Source: Paraburkholderia sp. BL9I2N2
Lineage (GTDB): Bacteria > Pseudomonadota > Gammaproteobacteria > Burkholderiales > Burkholderiaceae
Length of the DNA: 64,000 nucleotides
Assembly: GCF_004339745.1 (NCBI RefSeq)
Contig: NZ_SMGP01000001.1
Location: 2,976,001 to 3,040,000 of the forward strand
Direction of reading: 5' to 3'
A program made the translations under genes and the position numbers. This document shows, piece after piece, positions 17,351 through 27,541 of the stretch (its first letter is position 1; each line of letters begins with the position of its first letter). The notes beneath the pieces are model-generated. The model did not search any database. It was not told where the DNA came from and worked only from the letters and a program-made list of their open reading frames with translations.

Positions 17351-18049
17351 TCAAACCGCGCCTACCAGCCGGTATCCGACACCCGTTTCCGTAATGATGT
17401 GCTCCGGCTGCGCCGGGTCGCGCTCCAGCTTGCCGCGCAGATGCGCCATATAGATGCGCAGGTAGTGATGGCTCTCGACATGCGACGGCCCCCACACGTC
17501 GCGCAGCAACTGGCGGTGCGTCAGCACGCGGCCGGCATGGCGCACCAGCGTGGCGAGCAGCCGGTATTCGATCGGCGTCAAATGAACGACAGCGCCGTCG
17601 CGGCTCACCTGCCGCAGGGCCAGATCGACTGTCACCGTGCCAAAGCGCACCTGTGGCGATTCGTTGGCGCCGCCTTGATTGCGCCGCCGCATATGCGCGC
17701 GGATCCGCGCCAGCAGTTCGGACACGCCGAACGGCTTGGTGAGGTAGTCGTCCGCGCCGGCATCGAGCGCGGCGACTTTTTCGCTTTCCTGGGTGCGCGC
17801 CGACAACACGATCACCGGCAGCTCGCTCCAGCCGCGCAGTTCGCGAATGACGTCGAGTCCGTCGGTGTCGGGCAGGCCGAGATCGACGATCACCAGATCG
17901 GGCTTGCGCGTCGCGGCTTCGACGAGACCCTGCTTGCCGGTTTCGGCATCGTGCACGACGATGCCCTCGCCTTCCAGCGCCGTTCGCACAAAGCGGCGAA
18001 TCTGCTTTTCGTCTTCGATCAGGACGACGGTGATGCTGGGGTCACTCAT
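17351..18049 (-). CDS. kdpE: Response regulator of the Kdp potassium system
   Basis: This 232-residue OmpR-type regulator has a receiver domain with the acidic pair IEDE near residue 12, the phosphoacceptor Asp56 in VIVDLGLPDTDG and Lys in YLTKPFG. A winged-helix domain follows, with the TPIEYRLLATLVRHAGRVLTH segment. Phosphorylated by KdpD, it activates kdpFABC at low K+ or high osmolarity. It overlaps the end of kdpD by 8 bp and closes the operon. Confidence 0.96.
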   Translation of the reverse strand: MSDPSITVVLIEDEKQIRRFVRTALEGEGIVVHDAETGKQGLVEAATRKPDLVIVDLGLPDTDGLDVIRELRGWSELPVIVLSARTQESEKVAALDAGADDYLTKPFGVSELLARIRAHMRRRNQGGANESPQVRFGTVTVDLALRQVSRDGAVVHLTPIEYRLLATLVRHAGRVLTHRQLLRDVWGPSHVESHHYLRIYMAHLRGKLERDPAQPEHIITETGVGYRLVGAV

Positions 18050-20882
18050 GGCTAGGCTTGGAAAGCGGGTTAAGAGTTGAATCGCTGCCGGTATCGACGT
18101 GAGTCAAGGAATCGGCGCCCTCGTCTTCCATGGAATCCGGTGCGTCGGGCGGCGTCTCCACCGGCAGCGTGAACCAGAAGCGCGCGCCTTCGACACGGCC
18201 GTCCGCCGACACGCGATTGAGCGCGCCGATTGTACCGCCGTGCGCTTCCACGATCGCGCGGCAGATTGCGAGCCCCAGGCCGATGCCCGGCTTGGCCGAC
18301 TCCTTCTCGCCGCGCGTGAATTTCTCGAACACGCGCGCTTCCATGCCCGCGGGCAGGCCCGGGCCGCTATCGTCGACGGTCACGCGCACGAACGACTTGC
18401 CGTCCGCGTCGAGACGCTGCGCGCCGATCGTCAGCGGCGTGGCCGGCGCCGTATATTTGGCGGCGTTTTCGAACAGATTGGAGAAGAGGCGCTCCATCAA
18501 CACGGCGTCGAGGTGCAAGAGCGGCAGATCAGCGGGCAGTTTCACCTGCACCGGATGATTCGCCAGCACGCGTTTGCACGCGCGCAGCGCGGCGCCCACC
18601 GTCTCTTCGAGCAGCGTCCATTGCTGGTTCAGTTGCAGACTGCCCGCCTGCAAACGCGCCATGTCGAGCAGATTCGTGACGATGCCGGTCATGCGCAGCG
18701 CTTCCTCGTGAATCGCTTCGACCAGCTCGCCGTTGGGCTGCGCCTCGGGCGCTTGCGCCAGCATCGACGAGAAGCCGACGATGGTCGTCAACGGTGTGCG
18801 CAGATCGTGCGAGATCGCCGACAACAACGAGTTGCGCAGGCGCTCCGACTCCATGTTGACGAGCGCATCGCGCGCGATGTCGACGTAATGCACCCGCTCC
18901 AGCGCAAGCGCGATCTGCGCGGCGAACGCGTCGAGCATGCGCTGCTGCTCGGGCACGTCGAGCTCGCCCTCGTCGCGCATCACCACCGCGAGCACGCCAC
19001 GCGTGCGCATCGGCGCCTTGAGCGGCAAGTAGAGCGCGGCGGCGGCCGGCAGCGTATCGGTGCCGTGGCCGGCCGGCTTCTGCTGATCGTAGACCCATTG
19101 ACCGACGTCGCTATCGAGCATCTCGCCTTCGAGCGTGATCGCCGCGTCGGGATCCTCGATCTTCTGCTTCACCTGATCGACGCTGTCCGGCAACAGAATC
19201 GCGACGCGCGCACCGAACACCTCGCTCACATGACGGCTGCCGATGCCGACGATCTGTTCCGTGGTCAACGCCGCGGCCAGTTCGCGCGCCATGGCGTACA
19301 TCGCGCCGGTGCGCTGCTCGCGGCGCCGCGCCACGCTCGCCTCGCGGCGCAGGCTCGAAGTCAGATGGCTGATCACCAGCGAGGTCAGCAGCATGCCCAG
19401 GAAGGTCAACAGATACTGCGTGTCGGAGACCGACAGCGACATACGCGGCGGCACGAAGAAGAAATCGAACGCGGCCACGCTCATGAACGACAGCACCACG
19501 CCGGGTCCGCGTCCCAGCCTCACCGCGGCGAAGATCACACCGAGCAGGTACAGCATGACGAGATTGGTCAGATCGATATGGTCGATCAACTGGCTCGACA
19601 GCAGCGTGATGGCCGCGCAGATCAATAGCGCGAAGCCATAGGCGCGCGGCGGCGAGCGGCGTTCGCGCGCCGCGCTCAGCGCCTCGCGCCACGCGTTCGC
19701 GGTGGTGTTCAACAGATGGCGATGCTCGCCGCCGTCGCGGTCGGACGAGGCGCGAATCAGCGTGAGATCGAGATCGGCCGTTTTCTCGGCGATACGTTCG
19801 CCGAGCGGCCGGCGCAGCCAGCGCTTCACGCCCGTGCGCGCCGACGCGCCGGCCACCAGCTTCGACACGTTGCGCGCCTGCGCGTAGCCGATCAACGCGA
19901 CGGCCGCGTCGGCGGCCGCCAGCGTGGCGGTTTCGGCGCCGAGTTCGGCGGCGAGTTTCAACGCGTTCAGCGTGCGTTCGCGGCGCGCATCCGGCAAACG
20001 CTGCAGCGCCGGCGTCTCGACATAGACTGCAATCCAGTCGGCCTTCAGGCTGGCGGCGAGACGCGCCGCCGCGCGCACCAGCATCGGTGCTTCCGGGCCA
20101 GGGCCGACGCACACCAGCAAGCGCTCGCGCGCCTGCCAGATACGCTGGATCGAACGGTCGGCGCGATATTCACGCATCTGCGCATCGACGCGATCCGCGG
20201 TGCGGCGCAGCGCCAGCTCGCGCAGCGCGATCAGATTGCCTTTGCGAAAGAAGTTGCGCACCGCGCGCTCGGCCTGCTGCGGCATGTACACCTTGCCGTC
20301 GCGCATCCGGTCGAGCAGTTCCTCGGCGGGCAAGTCGACCAGCGTGACTTCGTCGGCGCGATCGAACACGCGATCCGGCACCGTCTCCCAGACGCGAATG
20401 CCGGTGATCTGGCCGACCACGTCGTTCAGGCTTTCGAGGTGCTGGACATTGACCGTCGTATAGACATCGATGCCCGCGTCGAGCAGTTCATACACGTCCT
20501 GCCAGCGCTTCAGATGCCGCGCGCCCTGCACGTTCGAGTGCGCGAGTTCGTCGACGAGAATCAGTTGCGGCTTGCGGGCGAGCGCGGCGTCGAGATCGAA
20601 CTCGCCGAGCTTGCGGCCGCGATATTCGATATGCGCGAGCGGCAGCACGTCGAGACCGTCGAGCAATGCCGCGGTTTCAGTGCGGCCATGCGTTTCGGCG
20701 ATGCCGACCACCACGTCCGCACCTTCATCGTGACGCCGGCGCGCGGCCTGCAACATCGCATAGGTTTTGCCGACGCCCGCCGACGCGCCGAAAAAAATCT
20801 TCAGCCTGCCTCGCTGACGTTTTTCTTCGTCGCGTTGCAGCTTGTCGAGCAACTCATCGGGATCGGGGCGGTTCATGCTCAA
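18042..20882 (-). CDS. kdpD: Sensor histidine kinase KdpD
   Basis: This 946-residue sensor kinase phosphorylates KdpE. Domains in order are the KdpD domain with Walker A GASAGVGKT at residues 32-40, a universal-stress-protein-like domain (about 250-370), four membrane helices (about 400-500, DUF4118), a GAF domain, the HisKA domain with His692 in SAISHDLRTPL, and the catalytic ATP-binding domain with DSGPGLPAG and GLGLAICRAI. It senses intracellular K+ and related signals. It lies 177 bp behind kdpC and overlaps kdpE. Confidence 0.97.
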   Translation of the reverse strand: MSMNRPDPDELLDKLQRDEEKRQRGRLKIFFGASAGVGKTYAMLQAARRRHDEGADVVVGIAETHGRTETAALLDGLDVLPLAHIEYRGRKLGEFDLDAALARKPQLILVDELAHSNVQGARHLKRWQDVYELLDAGIDVYTTVNVQHLESLNDVVGQITGIRVWETVPDRVFDRADEVTLVDLPAEELLDRMRDGKVYMPQQAERAVRNFFRKGNLIALRELALRRTADRVDAQMREYRADRSIQRIWQARERLLVCVGPGPEAPMLVRAAARLAASLKADWIAVYVETPALQRLPDARRERTLNALKLAAELGAETATLAAADAAVALIGYAQARNVSKLVAGASARTGVKRWLRRPLGERIAEKTADLDLTLIRASSDRDGGEHRHLLNTTANAWREALSAARERRSPPRAYGFALLICAAITLLSSQLIDHIDLTNLVMLYLLGVIFAAVRLGRGPGVVLSFMSVAAFDFFFVPPRMSLSVSDTQYLLTFLGMLLTSLVISHLTSSLRREASVARRREQRTGAMYAMARELAAALTTEQIVGIGSRHVSEVFGARVAILLPDSVDQVKQKIEDPDAAITLEGEMLDSDVGQWVYDQQKPAGHGTDTLPAAAALYLPLKAPMRTRGVLAVVMRDEGELDVPEQQRMLDAFAAQIALALERVHYVDIARDALVNMESERLRNSLLSAISHDLRTPLTTIVGFSSMLAQAPEAQPNGELVEAIHEEALRMTGIVTNLLDMARLQAGSLQLNQQWTLLEETVGAALRACKRVLANHPVQVKLPADLPLLHLDAVLMERLFSNLFENAAKYTAPATPLTIGAQRLDADGKSFVRVTVDDSGPGLPAGMEARVFEKFTRGEKESAKPGIGLGLAICRAIVEAHGGTIGALNRVSADGRVEGARFWFTLPVETPPDAPDSMEDEGADSLTHVDTGSDSTLNPLSKPSHE

Positions 20883-21059
20883 TGGTTTTCATCGTTGGGC
20901 GAGCGGCGGTGTATGCATGGTGGCACGGCGGCGGCCCGGCCGCAAATAGCGGCCACCGTACACCGCGGTCACCGTACATGGCGTTGCGCCGTCAAAAGGC
21001 AAAGGCGGAGTCGCGCGGACGCCGCCTTTGCGAAGCGAAGCGCTGCCGCGTTTCGTCGA

Positions 21060-21638
21060 TCAACCGTGCTTCATCTCGTCCAGCGCCAGATTCAGTTCCA
21101 GCACGTTCACACGCGGCTCACCCAGAATGCCGAACTGACGGCCGCTCGTATAGCGATCCACCAGCGCCTGCACGTCGTTCGCAGCGAGCTTGCGTGCCTT
21201 GGCGACGCGCTCGATCTGATAAGCCGCAGCCGCCGGGCTGATCTCGGGATCGAGACCGCTGCCCGACGACGTCACCAGATCGACCGGCACCGGCTTCGAC
21301 ATATCCGTGCCGGCTGCCTTCAGCGCGTCGATACGGCCTTTGATTTCGTCGAGCAGCGCCGGGTTGGTCGGGCCGAGATTCGAACCGCTCGAACCCTGCG
21401 CGTTGTACGGCATCGGGCTGGTGGCCGACAGGCGGCCCCAGAAGTATTGCGGCGCATCGAACTGCTGGCCGATCAGCTTCGAACCGACCACCTTGCCGTC
21501 CTGCTCGAGGATGCTGCCGTTGGCCTGATCGTTGAAGGCCGCCTGACCGACGGCAGTCATCACCGCGGGATAGGCAAGTCCGGTGACGGCGGTGAGCACC
21601 GCGAAAATCACGATCAACGGACGGAACAGATTTTTCAT
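21060..21638 (-). CDS. kdpC: Potassium-transporting ATPase subunit C
   Basis: This 192-residue subunit stabilises the KdpFABC complex and raises ATP affinity. It has one N-terminal membrane helix ([20 protein letters not shown]) and a periplasmic domain with the conserved [15 protein letters not shown] and [10 protein letters not shown] segments. It begins 27 bp behind kdpB on the same strand. Confidence 0.97.
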   Translation of the reverse strand: MKNLFRPLIVIFAVLTAVTGLAYPAVMTAVGQAAFNDQANGSILEQDGKVVGSKLIGQQFDAPQYFWGRLSATSPMPYNAQGSSGSNLGPTNPALLDEIKGRIDALKAAGTDMSKPVPVDLVTSSGSGLDPEISPAAAAYQIERVAKARKLAANDVQALVDRYTSGRQFGILGEPRVNVLELNLALDEMKHG

Positions 21639-21665
21639 GATGAATAATTCCTCTTGAACTAGCGC

Positions 21666-23750
21666 TTAGACCCAACCGAACGCGGCCAGCACCATATCGA
21701 TCAGCTTGATGCCGATAAACGGCACGATGATCCCGCCCAAACCATAGATCAGCAGATTGCGGCGCAGCAGGATCGCCGCGCCCAGCGCGCGATAGCGCAC
21801 GCCCTTGAGCGCCAGCGGAATCAGCAGCACGATGATCAGCGCGTTGAAAATCACCGCCGACATGATGGCCGAGGCCGGCGTGGCCAGGTGCATCACGTTC
21901 AGCGCATTCAACGCCGGATAGGTCGTGGCGAATGCGGCCGGAATGATCGCGAAGTACTTGGCGACGTCGTTGGCAATCGAGAACGTGGTGAGCGAACCGC
22001 GCGTCATCAGCATCTGCTTGCCGATCTCGACGATCTCGATCAGCTTGGTCGGATTCGAATCGAGGTCGACCATGTTGCCCGCTTCCTTCGCGGCCTGCGT
22101 GCCGGTGTTCATCGCCACCGCGACGTCGGCCTGCGCGAGCGCCGGGGCATCGTTGGTGCCGTCGCCGGTCATCGCGACGAGGCGGCCTTCGGCCTGGTGC
22201 GCGCGGATCGTGGCGAGCTTCGCTTCCGGCGTGGCTTCGGCGAGGAAATCGTCGACGCCGGCTTCCGCGGCAATCGCCGCCGCGGTCAGGCGGTTATCGC
22301 CCGTCACCATGATGGTCTTGATACCCATCTTGCGCAGTTCGGCGAAACGTTCCTTGATGCCGCCCTTCACCACGTCCTTCAACTCGATCACGCCGAGCAC
22401 GCGCGCGCCCTGCTCGCCTTTCTCGGCGACCACCAGCGGCGTGCTGCCGCGCCGTGCAACTTCGGCCACGGCGTTGCTGACTTCGTTGGGGAAACGGCCG
22501 CCGTTGGCTTCGACATAGTTCTTGACCGCATCGGCCGCGCCCTTGCGAATCTCACGGCCTGGCAGATCGACGCCGCTCATGCGCGTTTGCGCGGTGAACG
22601 CGAGGAACGTGGCATGCAACGAAGCCATATCGCGTTGGCGGATGTTGAAGCGCTGCTTCGCCAGTACGACGATGCTGCGGCCTTCCGGCGTTTCGTCGGC
22701 GAGCGACGACAGTTGCGCGGCATCCGCGAGCGCTTCTTCCGTCACACCCGGCGCCGGCACGAATTGCGAAGCCTGGCGATTGCCGAGCGTGATGGTGCCG
22801 GTCTTGTCGAGCAACAGCACGTCGACGTCGCCGGCCGCTTCGACCGCGCGGCCCGATGTGGCGATCACGTTCGCCTGCATCATGCGGCTCATGCCGGCCA
22901 CGCCGATCGCCGACAACAAACCACCGATGGTGGTCGGAATCAGACACACCAGCAGCGCGACCAACGCGGTGATCGCCACCACGTGGCCGGCCTTCGCGGC
23001 TTCGACCGAAAACATCGAGAACGGCAGCAGCGTGGCGGTGGCCAGCAGCATCACGATCGTCAAGGCGACCAGCAGAATCGTCAGCGCGATTTCATTCGGC
23101 GTTTTCTGACGCTTGGCGCCTTCCACCATCGCGATCATGCGGTCGAGGAACGCCTCGCCCGGATTCGCCGTGACGCGCACCACGATCCAGTCCGACAACA
23201 CGCGCGTGCCGCCCGTCACCGACGAAAAGTCGCCGCCCGACTCGCGGATCACCGGCGCGGATTCGCCCGTGATCGCCGATTCGTCGACCGACGCGACGCC
23301 GTCGATCACTTCGCCGTCCGCCGGGATCACGTCGCCGGTTTCGACCAGCACGACGTCGCCCTTGCGCAGATCGGAAGCCGTCAGAATGCGGATCGGCGAC
23401 TTCGGATGCGGCTCGTTGAGCTTCTTGGCCATCACGTCTTTCTTCGCGCTGCGCAGCGACGCCGCCTGGGCCTTCGAACGGCCTTCGGCAAGCGCTTCCG
23501 CGAAGTTGGCGAACAGCACCGTGAACCACAGCCACAAGGTGACCGCGAGAATGAAGCCCGCGGGCGCCTCGGCCTGGCCGCCGAGCGCGGCGATCCAGAG
23601 AATGGTCGTGAGAATGCTGCCCACGTACACGCAGAACATCACCGGGTTGCGGAACTGCGTGCGTGGCGTGAGCTTCTTGAAGGAGTCCACGATCGCCGGG
23701 CGCACTAGCGCCGGGTCGAACATGGACCGGGTTGCATTATGTTCAGTCAT
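21666..23750 (-). CDS. kdpB: Potassium-transporting ATPase ATP-binding subunit B
   Basis: This 694-residue P-type ATPase energises K+ uptake. Visible are TGES (residues 161-164, actuator domain), the phosphorylated Asp315 in DKTGT, the IPTTIGG segment of the membrane helix lining the ion path, and [10 protein letters not shown] in the P domain. Length and motifs are complete. It lies between kdpA (56 bp gap) and kdpC (27 bp gap). Confidence 0.98.
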   Translation of the reverse strand: MTEHNATRSMFDPALVRPAIVDSFKKLTPRTQFRNPVMFCVYVGSILTTILWIAALGGQAEAPAGFILAVTLWLWFTVLFANFAEALAEGRSKAQAASLRSAKKDVMAKKLNEPHPKSPIRILTASDLRKGDVVLVETGDVIPADGEVIDGVASVDESAITGESAPVIRESGGDFSSVTGGTRVLSDWIVVRVTANPGEAFLDRMIAMVEGAKRQKTPNEIALTILLVALTIVMLLATATLLPFSMFSVEAAKAGHVVAITALVALLVCLIPTTIGGLLSAIGVAGMSRMMQANVIATSGRAVEAAGDVDVLLLDKTGTITLGNRQASQFVPAPGVTEEALADAAQLSSLADETPEGRSIVVLAKQRFNIRQRDMASLHATFLAFTAQTRMSGVDLPGREIRKGAADAVKNYVEANGGRFPNEVSNAVAEVARRGSTPLVVAEKGEQGARVLGVIELKDVVKGGIKERFAELRKMGIKTIMVTGDNRLTAAAIAAEAGVDDFLAEATPEAKLATIRAHQAEGRLVAMTGDGTNDAPALAQADVAVAMNTGTQAAKEAGNMVDLDSNPTKLIEIVEIGKQMLMTRGSLTTFSIANDVAKYFAIIPAAFATTYPALNALNVMHLATPASAIMSAVIFNALIIVLLIPLALKGVRYRALGAAILLRRNLLIYGLGGIIVPFIGIKLIDMVLAAFGWV

Positions 23751-23806
23751 TGAATCCTCGAATTTCCCGTTTGCGCCTGTTCAGTCGTTAGATCGCAAGG
23801 GTCGCC

Positions 23807-25612
23807 TCAATGCGCGCCCATCATGATCAGATGTTCGACACCAGGACCGAGCGCGAGCGCAGGCACATAAGTCAGCGCGCCGACCAGCAGCACCGTGCCG
23901 AGCAACAGCACGACGAACAGCGGGCCGTGCGTGGGCAGCGTGCCGCCCGTCACGCCGATGCGCTTTTTCGCGGCCAGCGAACCGGCAATCGCGAGCACCG
24001 GAATGATCGTGCCGAAGCGGCCGAACCACATCGCGATCGCCGTGAGCCAGTTGTAGAACGGCGTGCTCACCGTGAGACCCGCGAACGCGCTGCCGTTGTT
24101 ATTGGCCGCCGAGCTGAACGCGTAGAGGATTTCGGAGAAACCGTGCGCGCCGGGGTTGGCGATGCCCGCCTTGCCCGCGTCGCTCAACACCGCGATCGAC
24201 GTGCCGACCAGCACCAGCAGCGGCGTGAGCAGCACGACGATCGACACCATCTTCATCTCGTACGCTTCGATCTTCTTGCCGACGTACTCCGGCGTGCGGC
24301 CGATCATCAGGCCCGCCACGAACACGGCCAGCATCGCGAACACGAGCATCCCGTACATACCGGAACCCACGCCGCCGAAAATCACTTCGCCGAGTTGCAT
24401 CAGCAGCATCGGATAGAGGCCGCCGATCGGCGTCAGCGAGTCATGCGTGTTGGCAACCGCGCCGCACGAAGCCGCGGTGGTCGCAACCGTAAAGATGCCC
24501 GACTGTGCGATGCCGAAGCGCGTTTCCTTGCCTTCCGCATTGCCGCCCGACTGCAGCGCATTGGCCGACTGGTCGACGTGCAATGCGGCGATGGCCGGAT
24601 TGCCGCCCTGCTCCGAGCTGATCTCGCCGAACACGCAGACCGCAAACGCGATCGTCATGGTGGCGAGCACGGCCACGCCCTGCTTGCGGTCCGCGATCAT
24701 GCGGCCGAACACCAGCGCCAGCGCCGCGGGGATGATCAGGATCGAGAAGATCTGCAGGAAGTTCGAGAACGGGGTCGGGTTTTCATACGGATGCGCCGAG
24801 TTGCCGTTGAAGAAGCCGCCACCATTGGTGCCGAGCATCTTGATCGCTTCCTGCGAAGCAACCGGGCCCATCGCGAGCGTCTGCGTTTTCACCGGCGTAT
24901 CGACGGTCACCGGGTTGCCCTTGGCGTCCTTCACCGGATTGCCTTGCGCGTCGAGCTTCGGCGCGGCATACGTGGTGGTTTGCAGCGTCGGCACGTCCTG
25001 ATAGGCCTTGAAGTTCTGCACCACGCCCTGGCTCATCAGCAGAGCCGCGACGATGACCGACATCGGCAGCAAGACATAGAGCGTCACGCGCGTGATATCG
25101 ACCCAGAAGTTGCCGATGGTTTGCGCGGTGTGACGCGCGAAGCCGCGAATCAGCGCGATCACCACTACGATGCCGGTGGCCGCCGAAAGGAAGTTCTGCA
25201 CGGTGAAGCCGAGCATCTGCGTCAGATAGCTGACGGTTTGCTCAGGCGAGTAGTCTTGCCAGTTCGTGTTCGACACGAAACTGACGGCAGTGTTGAACGC
25301 GCCGTCGACCGTCATCGGGCCGAACTGCTGCGGGTTGGCCGGCAGCCAGCCTTGCACGCGCAACAACACATAGAGGAACGCCACGCCGAGCACGTTGAAC
25401 GCGATCGTGGCGATCGCATAGTGCTTCCAGCTCATTTCCGTCGACGAATCGACGCCCGCGATGCGATACAGGAAACGTTCGACGGGACCGCCGAAGCGGA
25501 CCACGCGCGAGCTGCCGTCCATCACGGCGCTCAGATAGCGGGACATCGGCACCGCGGCTGCCAGCAGCACGACGATGAAGAGGCCCGCTTGCAGGACATT
25601 GTTCGAGTTCAT
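23807..25612 (-). CDS. kdpA: Potassium-transporting ATPase subunit A (K+ channel-like)
   Basis: This 601-residue membrane subunit selects and translocates K+. It has about ten membrane helices and four channel-like pore segments, including SNTNWQDYSPE, GTNGGGFFNGNSAHP, TTAASCGAVANTHDSLTP and SAANNNGSAFAG. A polar insertion around residues 220-245 contains a tandem-like DAQGNPVKDAKGNPVTVD. The start overlaps the kdpF stop by 4 bp. Confidence 0.98.
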   Translation of the reverse strand: MNSNNVLQAGLFIVVLLAAAVPMSRYLSAVMDGSSRVVRFGGPVERFLYRIAGVDSSTEMSWKHYAIATIAFNVLGVAFLYVLLRVQGWLPANPQQFGPMTVDGAFNTAVSFVSNTNWQDYSPEQTVSYLTQMLGFTVQNFLSAATGIVVVIALIRGFARHTAQTIGNFWVDITRVTLYVLLPMSVIVAALLMSQGVVQNFKAYQDVPTLQTTTYAAPKLDAQGNPVKDAKGNPVTVDTPVKTQTLAMGPVASQEAIKMLGTNGGGFFNGNSAHPYENPTPFSNFLQIFSILIIPAALALVFGRMIADRKQGVAVLATMTIAFAVCVFGEISSEQGGNPAIAALHVDQSANALQSGGNAEGKETRFGIAQSGIFTVATTAASCGAVANTHDSLTPIGGLYPMLLMQLGEVIFGGVGSGMYGMLVFAMLAVFVAGLMIGRTPEYVGKKIEAYEMKMVSIVVLLTPLLVLVGTSIAVLSDAGKAGIANPGAHGFSEILYAFSSAANNNGSAFAGLTVSTPFYNWLTAIAMWFGRFGTIIPVLAIAGSLAAKKRIGVTGGTLPTHGPLFVVLLLGTVLLVGALTYVPALALGPGVEHLIMMGAH

Positions 25613-25701
25613 TCAATGTCCTCCGCGCGCAACAGCGCATAGACCAGGTACACAAACAGCAACGCGGTCGCGGCGCCGGACAACCAGAGAATCCAGTTCA
25701 T
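25609..25701 (-). CDS. kdpF: Potassium-transporting ATPase subunit F
   Basis: This 30-residue protein is a single membrane helix (MNWILWLSGAATALLFVYLV and a short polar tail), the usual size of KdpF, a lipid-like stabiliser of the complex. Its stop overlaps the kdpA start by 4 bp, and its start overlaps the stop of the 37-residue ORF upstream by 3 bp, so the three are translationally linked. Confidence 0.9.
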   Translation of the reverse strand: MNWILWLSGAATALLFVYLVYALLRAEDIE

Positions 25702-25811
25702 GAGCGCGCTCCCTGCCCACGGCGAAACTGCATCAACTTCTCGCAGCCGATAATCAACGCGAAGGTCAGCGCGGAAAACAGCACCAGCCCCCCGACATAC
25801 AGCACATCCAT
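25698..25811 (-). CDS. 37-residue membrane protein ahead of kdpF
   Basis: A short ORF starts at ATG 25811 with GGAGAC about 6 nt upstream and ends inside the kdpF start. It encodes one membrane helix (residues 4-24, core VGGLVLFSALTFALIIGCEK) and a basic tail, FRRGQGARS. It has the best ribosome-binding site in front of the Kdp operon, so it is probably its first translated gene. Similar tiny helices precede kdpF in other proteobacteria to my recollection, but no function is known; it could be an accessory subunit or a coupling leader. Confidence 0.7.
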   Translation of the reverse strand: MDVLYVGGLVLFSALTFALIIGCEKLMQFRRGQGARS

Positions 25812-25914
25812 TTTTGGTCTCCATTCACGGACTTTGGATAGCCGCAACGTTATGCCGATCCGTGTAAAGGGCTGGTCAAAGATGGGGGGGCGTATATAAA
25901 AATCGCGTAAACGG

Positions 25915-25950
25915 ACAAGGCCGCTCCATCCTGCGATGGAACGGCCTTGT
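25915..25950 (-). terminator. Hairpin behind the quinone oxidoreductase gene
   Basis: A strong stem pairs ACAAGGCCG with CGGCCTTGT and TCCAT with ATGGA around a 6-nt loop. It stands between the quinone oxidoreductase stop (26065) and the Kdp operon. No T run follows directly; T's appear about 15 nt further on the minus strand. It may insulate the two units. Weak promoter-like elements between it and 25811 were not clear enough to call. Confidence 0.55.
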
Positions 25951-26064
25951 GCCTGCTGGGCGTGGTTTTGCGGCATGCCGCGCCGGTTCGGCTCCGGCCC
26001 TGGCGCAAGCTCGAATGAGCGCGGTTTTTATACGACGGCTGCCGTCGCGCTGATGTCGTGGGCG

Positions 26065-27039
26065 TTACGGCAGCAGCACCGTCGAGCCCGTCGTGCGGCG
26101 CCCTTCGAGGTCCGCGTGCGCGCGGCCGACATCCGAGAGCGCATAACGCTGATTGATGCTCGTCTTGACCTTGCCCGACACCAGCACGTCGAACAATTCG
26201 GTGGACATCGCCTCGTAGTCGCTGCGTTTGGCTATATAAGTGAAGAGCGTCGGGCGCGTGAAGAACAGCGAACCGCGTCCGGCGAATTCCGACGAATCGA
26301 TCGGCGGCAACGGCCCCGACGCATTGCCGAAGCTCACGAACATGCCGAGCGGCGCGAGGCAATCGAGCGAGGCCGTAAACGTGTCTTTACCGATCGAGTC
26401 GTACACCACCGGCACGCCCGCGCCGTTGGTAATCTCGCGCACGCGCTTGGTGAAGTTCTCGCGCGTGTAGACGATCGCGTGATCGCAGCCGTGCGCCGTG
26501 GCGATCTCCGCTTTTTCATCCGAGCCGACCGTGCCGATCACCGTCACGCCGAGCGCCTTCGCCCACTGGCACACCAGCAGACCCACGCCGCCCGCCGCGG
26601 CCTGAATCAGGATCGTGTCGCCGGCTTTCACGGGATACGTGCGGCGCAGCAGATATTGCGCGGTCAGGCCTTGCAGCATCACCGAGGCGGCCTGCTCGTC
26701 GCTCAGGGCGTCGGGCACCTTCACGACCTGCGCGGCCGGCAGCACGCGCTCCTGCGCGTACGCACCGGGCGGACGCCCCACGTAGGCGATACGATCGCCC
26801 ACCTTCAGACCGGTCACGCCCGAACCGAGCGCCGTCACTTCGCCGGCCGCCTCCATGCCGAGACCGCCCGGCAACGGCAACGGATACAGACCCTTGCGGA
26901 AGTACACGTCGATATAGTTCAGCCCGACCGCCGTCTGCCGGACACGGATCTCGCCCGCGCCCGGCTCACCGACTTCGACGTCGACCCACTTCATCACTTC
27001 GGGGCCGCCGGTTTTATCGAATCGGATTGCTTTGACCAT
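26065..27039 (-). CDS. NADPH:quinone reductase-like zinc-free alcohol dehydrogenase family protein
   Basis: This 324-residue MDR-family enzyme resembles quinone oxidoreductase Qor (one-electron reduction of quinones with NADPH). It has the GroES-like N-terminal domain with GLNYIDVYFRKG and GMEAAGEV, and the Rossmann segment AAAGGVGLLVCQWAKALG. The zinc ligands of true alcohol dehydrogenases are absent. Of two adjacent ATGs the second (27039) is chosen because AAGGAG lies 5 nt upstream. The physiological substrate is uncertain. Confidence 0.9.
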   Translation of the reverse strand: MVKAIRFDKTGGPEVMKWVDVEVGEPGAGEIRVRQTAVGLNYIDVYFRKGLYPLPLPGGLGMEAAGEVTALGSGVTGLKVGDRIAYVGRPPGAYAQERVLPAAQVVKVPDALSDEQAASVMLQGLTAQYLLRRTYPVKAGDTILIQAAAGGVGLLVCQWAKALGVTVIGTVGSDEKAEIATAHGCDHAIVYTRENFTKRVREITNGAGVPVVYDSIGKDTFTASLDCLAPLGMFVSFGNASGPLPPIDSSEFAGRGSLFFTRPTLFTYIAKRSDYEAMSTELFDVLVSGKVKTSINQRYALSDVGRAHADLEGRRTTGSTVLLP

Positions 27040-27088
27040 CATGTCTCCTTGAGGTTGGGTGTCGCTTGATCGGGTCGAGAGTGCGAGC

Positions 27089-27478
27089 TCAAATCTGTTG
27101 CGTGAGACGCAAGGTCAGCGAGTCGAGCACCATGCGCGCCGTCGAAATGTTGGTCGCGCACGGAATGTTGTGCACGTCGCACGCGCGCACCAGCGCGTTG
27201 ATGTCCGGCTCGTGCGGCTGCGGCGTCATCGGGTCGCGCAGAAAGATCACCATGTCCACGCGTCCTTCCGCGAGTTGCGCGCCGATCTGCAGGTCGCCGC
27301 CGTGCGGGCCGGACAACATGCGTTCGACCGAGAGCCCGTGCGCGTCGGCGATACGCCCGCCGGTCGTGCCGGTCGCCACGATGTCGCAGCGCCGCAGCGT
27401 GTCGACGTATTCGCCGGCCAGTTTGACGATGTCGTCTTTTTTATGATCGTGCGCGATCAGCGCGATACGGGTGGTCAT
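27089..27478 (-). CDS. mgsA: Methylglyoxal synthase
   Basis: This 129-residue enzyme converts dihydroxyacetone phosphate to methylglyoxal and phosphate, an overflow bypass of glycolysis when phosphate is short. Seen are the phosphate-binding ATGTTGG, the [13 protein letters not shown] segment containing the catalytic Asp, and FLRDPM with a second acidic residue. Length fits the short form of the family. It stands between an SDR gene and the quinone oxidoreductase on the same strand. Confidence 0.95.
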   Translation of the reverse strand: MTTRIALIAHDHKKDDIVKLAGEYVDTLRRCDIVATGTTGGRIADAHGLSVERMLSGPHGGDLQIGAQLAEGRVDMVIFLRDPMTPQPHEPDINALVRACDVHNIPCATNISTARMVLDSLTLRLTQQI

Positions 27479-27541
27479 GACGTAAGACTCCTGAAACCGT
27501 TGTGATTGTCGTTGTTGTGGTGATGCTTGAATGCGGGCCGT

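Noticed and set aside
25609..25824. 71-residue frame reading through into kdpF
   Set aside because: Only the last 30 residues resemble KdpF; the upstream part is the shadow of the 37-residue ORF in another frame.
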